Source of the DNA: an archaeon
GTDB lineage: Archaea; Methanobacteriota; Methanobacteria; Methanobacteriales; Methanobacteriaceae
Direction: 5' to 3'
NCBI GenBank assembly: GCA_024409165.1
Contig: JAKSUE010000099.1
Location: 1-5,747, forward strand
Length of the DNA: 5,747 nt
Of the stretch, positions 4,922 through 5,747 are shown piece by piece; positions within the stretch are counted from its first letter, which is position 1; every line of letters begins with the position of its first letter. Under the pieces are notes generated by a model. The model searched no databases. It was not told the DNA's origin and saw only the letters and a list, made by a program, of their open reading frames with translations. A program made the position numbers and the translations under genes.

Positions 4922-5689
4922 TTAAACACCAAAACGTCTATCTCTTGCTTGATAATCACGAATAGCTCTTAAAAAATCAATTTTCCTAAATTCTGGCCAT
5001 AAAACATCACAGAAATACAATTCAGAATAAGAAGATTGCCATAATAAGAAACCACTGAGTCTTTCTTCACCACTAGTTCTTATAATAAGATTTGGATCTT
5101 CTAAACCTTCTGTGTAAAGATTATTATTAATTAAATCTTTATCAATATCATCAATATCAATATCCCCAGATTTAACGCCTTCAGCAATCTTTTTAAAAGC
5201 ATCTACAATTTCTAAACGACCATCATAACCAATAGCTAAATTAAATATAAGTCCATCATAATTAGCAGTAGATTCTTCAGCTTCAACAATAGTTTCTCTA
5301 ACAAAATCAGGTAAAAGTTCAGTTCTACCTACTACATTAATCTTAACCTTATTTTTATGAGTTCTTTCATTATTAACTAATTTTTTAAAATACTCAGCAA
5401 ATAAATCCATTAAGTAATTCACTTCATTTTCAGGACGATTGAAATTCTCTGTAGAAAATGCATAAACAGTTATAATCTTAATACCTAACTCAAGAGCCCA
5501 ATCAAGAACATATTCTAATGTATCTGCACCAGCTCTATGACCCTTAGTAACTTCCATATTCTTTTTAGACCTAGCAAATCTCCTATTACCATCCATAATA
5601 ATAGCTACATGCTTAGGCACTCTATCATGATCTAAATTTTTTAAAAGGCGCTTTTCATAAATTTTATACAAAACCTTAAAATCCGCCAT
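4922..5689 (-). CDS. uppS: Cis-prenyltransferase (undecaprenyl-type diphosphate synthase)
   Basis: The enzyme adds isopentenyl units in cis to an allylic diphosphate to make the long polyprenyl diphosphate. In archaea, where geranylgeranyl diphosphate is the usual primer, the product serves as lipid carrier for pseudomurein and protein glycosylation precursors. Conserved regions are all present: HVAIIMDGNRRFA (27-39, with catalytic D33), GHRAGA (50-55), TVYAFSTENFNRP (74-86), FNLAIGYDGR (149-158, YDGR in place of the common YGGR), DPNLIIRTSGEERLSGFLLW (198-217), and E223 in SELYF for metal binding. It ends with RDRRFG. The frame is open to a TTG at 5713, but GGTGAT at 5693-5698 lies 3 nt before ATG at 5689, giving 255 residues. 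It is probably soluble or membrane-associated, with no transmembrane segment. It is the first complete gene of the uppS-tatD-arfC group. Confidence 0.92.
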   Translation of the reverse strand: MADFKVLYKIYEKRLLKNLDHDRVPKHVAIIMDGNRRFARSKKNMEVTKGHRAGADTLEYVLDWALELGIKIITVYAFSTENFNRPENEVNYLMDLFAEYFKKLVNNERTHKNKVKINVVGRTELLPDFVRETIVEAEESTANYDGLIFNLAIGYDGRLEIVDAFKKIAEGVKSGDIDIDDIDKDLINNNLYTEGLEDPNLIIRTSGEERLSGFLLWQSSYSELYFCDVLWPEFRKIDFLRAIRDYQARDRRFGV

Positions 5690-5692
5690 TAA

Positions 5693-5698
5693 ATCACC
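5693..5698 (-). promoter_or_regulatory. Ribosome binding site that decides the uppS start
   Basis: GGTGAT on the minus strand lies 3 nt before the ATG at 5689, the same spacing as for the hypothetical gene at 2307. It rules against the longer TTG start at 5713, which lacks such a site. Confidence 0.85.
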
Positions 5699-5709
5699 TT
5701 TTTTAATTA

Positions 5710-5747
5710 TCAAATTGAAAATTTAATATTAGGAAATTCATACCATA
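5710..5747 (-). other. Possible C-terminal end of an upstream gene
   Basis: One minus-strand frame entering from the right edge reads WYEFPNIKFSI, then the double stop TGA TAA, ending about 17 nt before the uppS ATG. A second frame is also open until a stop at 5703. The composition of the first looks more protein-like and the spacing suits an operon, but 11 codons cannot prove a gene. No clear TATA box was seen in these bases. Confidence 0.25.

Noticed and set aside
5690..5713. TTG start giving uppS eight extra residues
   Set aside because: GGTGAT directly precedes the ATG at 5689; the longer start would translate through that site.

Overview
The window looks like chromosomal DNA of an AT-rich methanogenic archaeon of the order Methanobacteriales, most like Methanobrevibacter or Methanosphaera. 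The clues are an archaeal-type pantoate kinase, an archaeal-type diaminopyrimidine reductase of riboflavin/F420 synthesis, an archaeal-style cis-prenyl diphosphate synthase, GGTGAT ribosome binding sites a few bases before most starts, and very AT-rich spacers with TATA-box-like elements. The genus is inferred from general resemblance, not from a database comparison.

Left part (1-1302, minus strand): a pantoate kinase gene of coenzyme A synthesis is followed 16 nt later by a class I SAM-dependent methyltransferase that runs off the left edge. The kinase carries an asparagine-rich insert made by a 12-nt tandem repeat. A divergent spacer (1303-1576) holds promoter-like elements for both sides.

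Middle part (1577-2753, plus strand): a PHP-family metallophosphoesterase (histidinol-phosphatase-like) starts at GTG behind a GGAG site. It is followed by an unrecognised 148-residue protein with helix-turn-helix-like segments and a basic linker. A 9-bp hairpin followed by a T-rich stretch (2792-2821) probably ends this unit.

Spacer 2754-3390 (637 nt): no intact gene was found, but the spacer is not featureless. It has an imperfect palindrome beside a strong TATA box, three copies of ACGAACA, a perfect 10-bp inverted repeat at the expected transcription start, a 41-nt A/T-only tract, and three back-to-back inverted repeats, the last with a T7 run. This could be an independent transcript of about 385 nt (non-coding RNA) or the remains of a small decayed gene. 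It is the most interesting part of the window.

Right part (3391-5689, minus strand): uppS, tatD-like and arfC genes lie in one direction with gaps of 46 and 42 nt and probably form an operon. They supply polyprenyl carrier lipid, a metal-dependent DNase/hydrolase, and a reductase of riboflavin/F420 synthesis. The last bases may hold the end of a further upstream gene.
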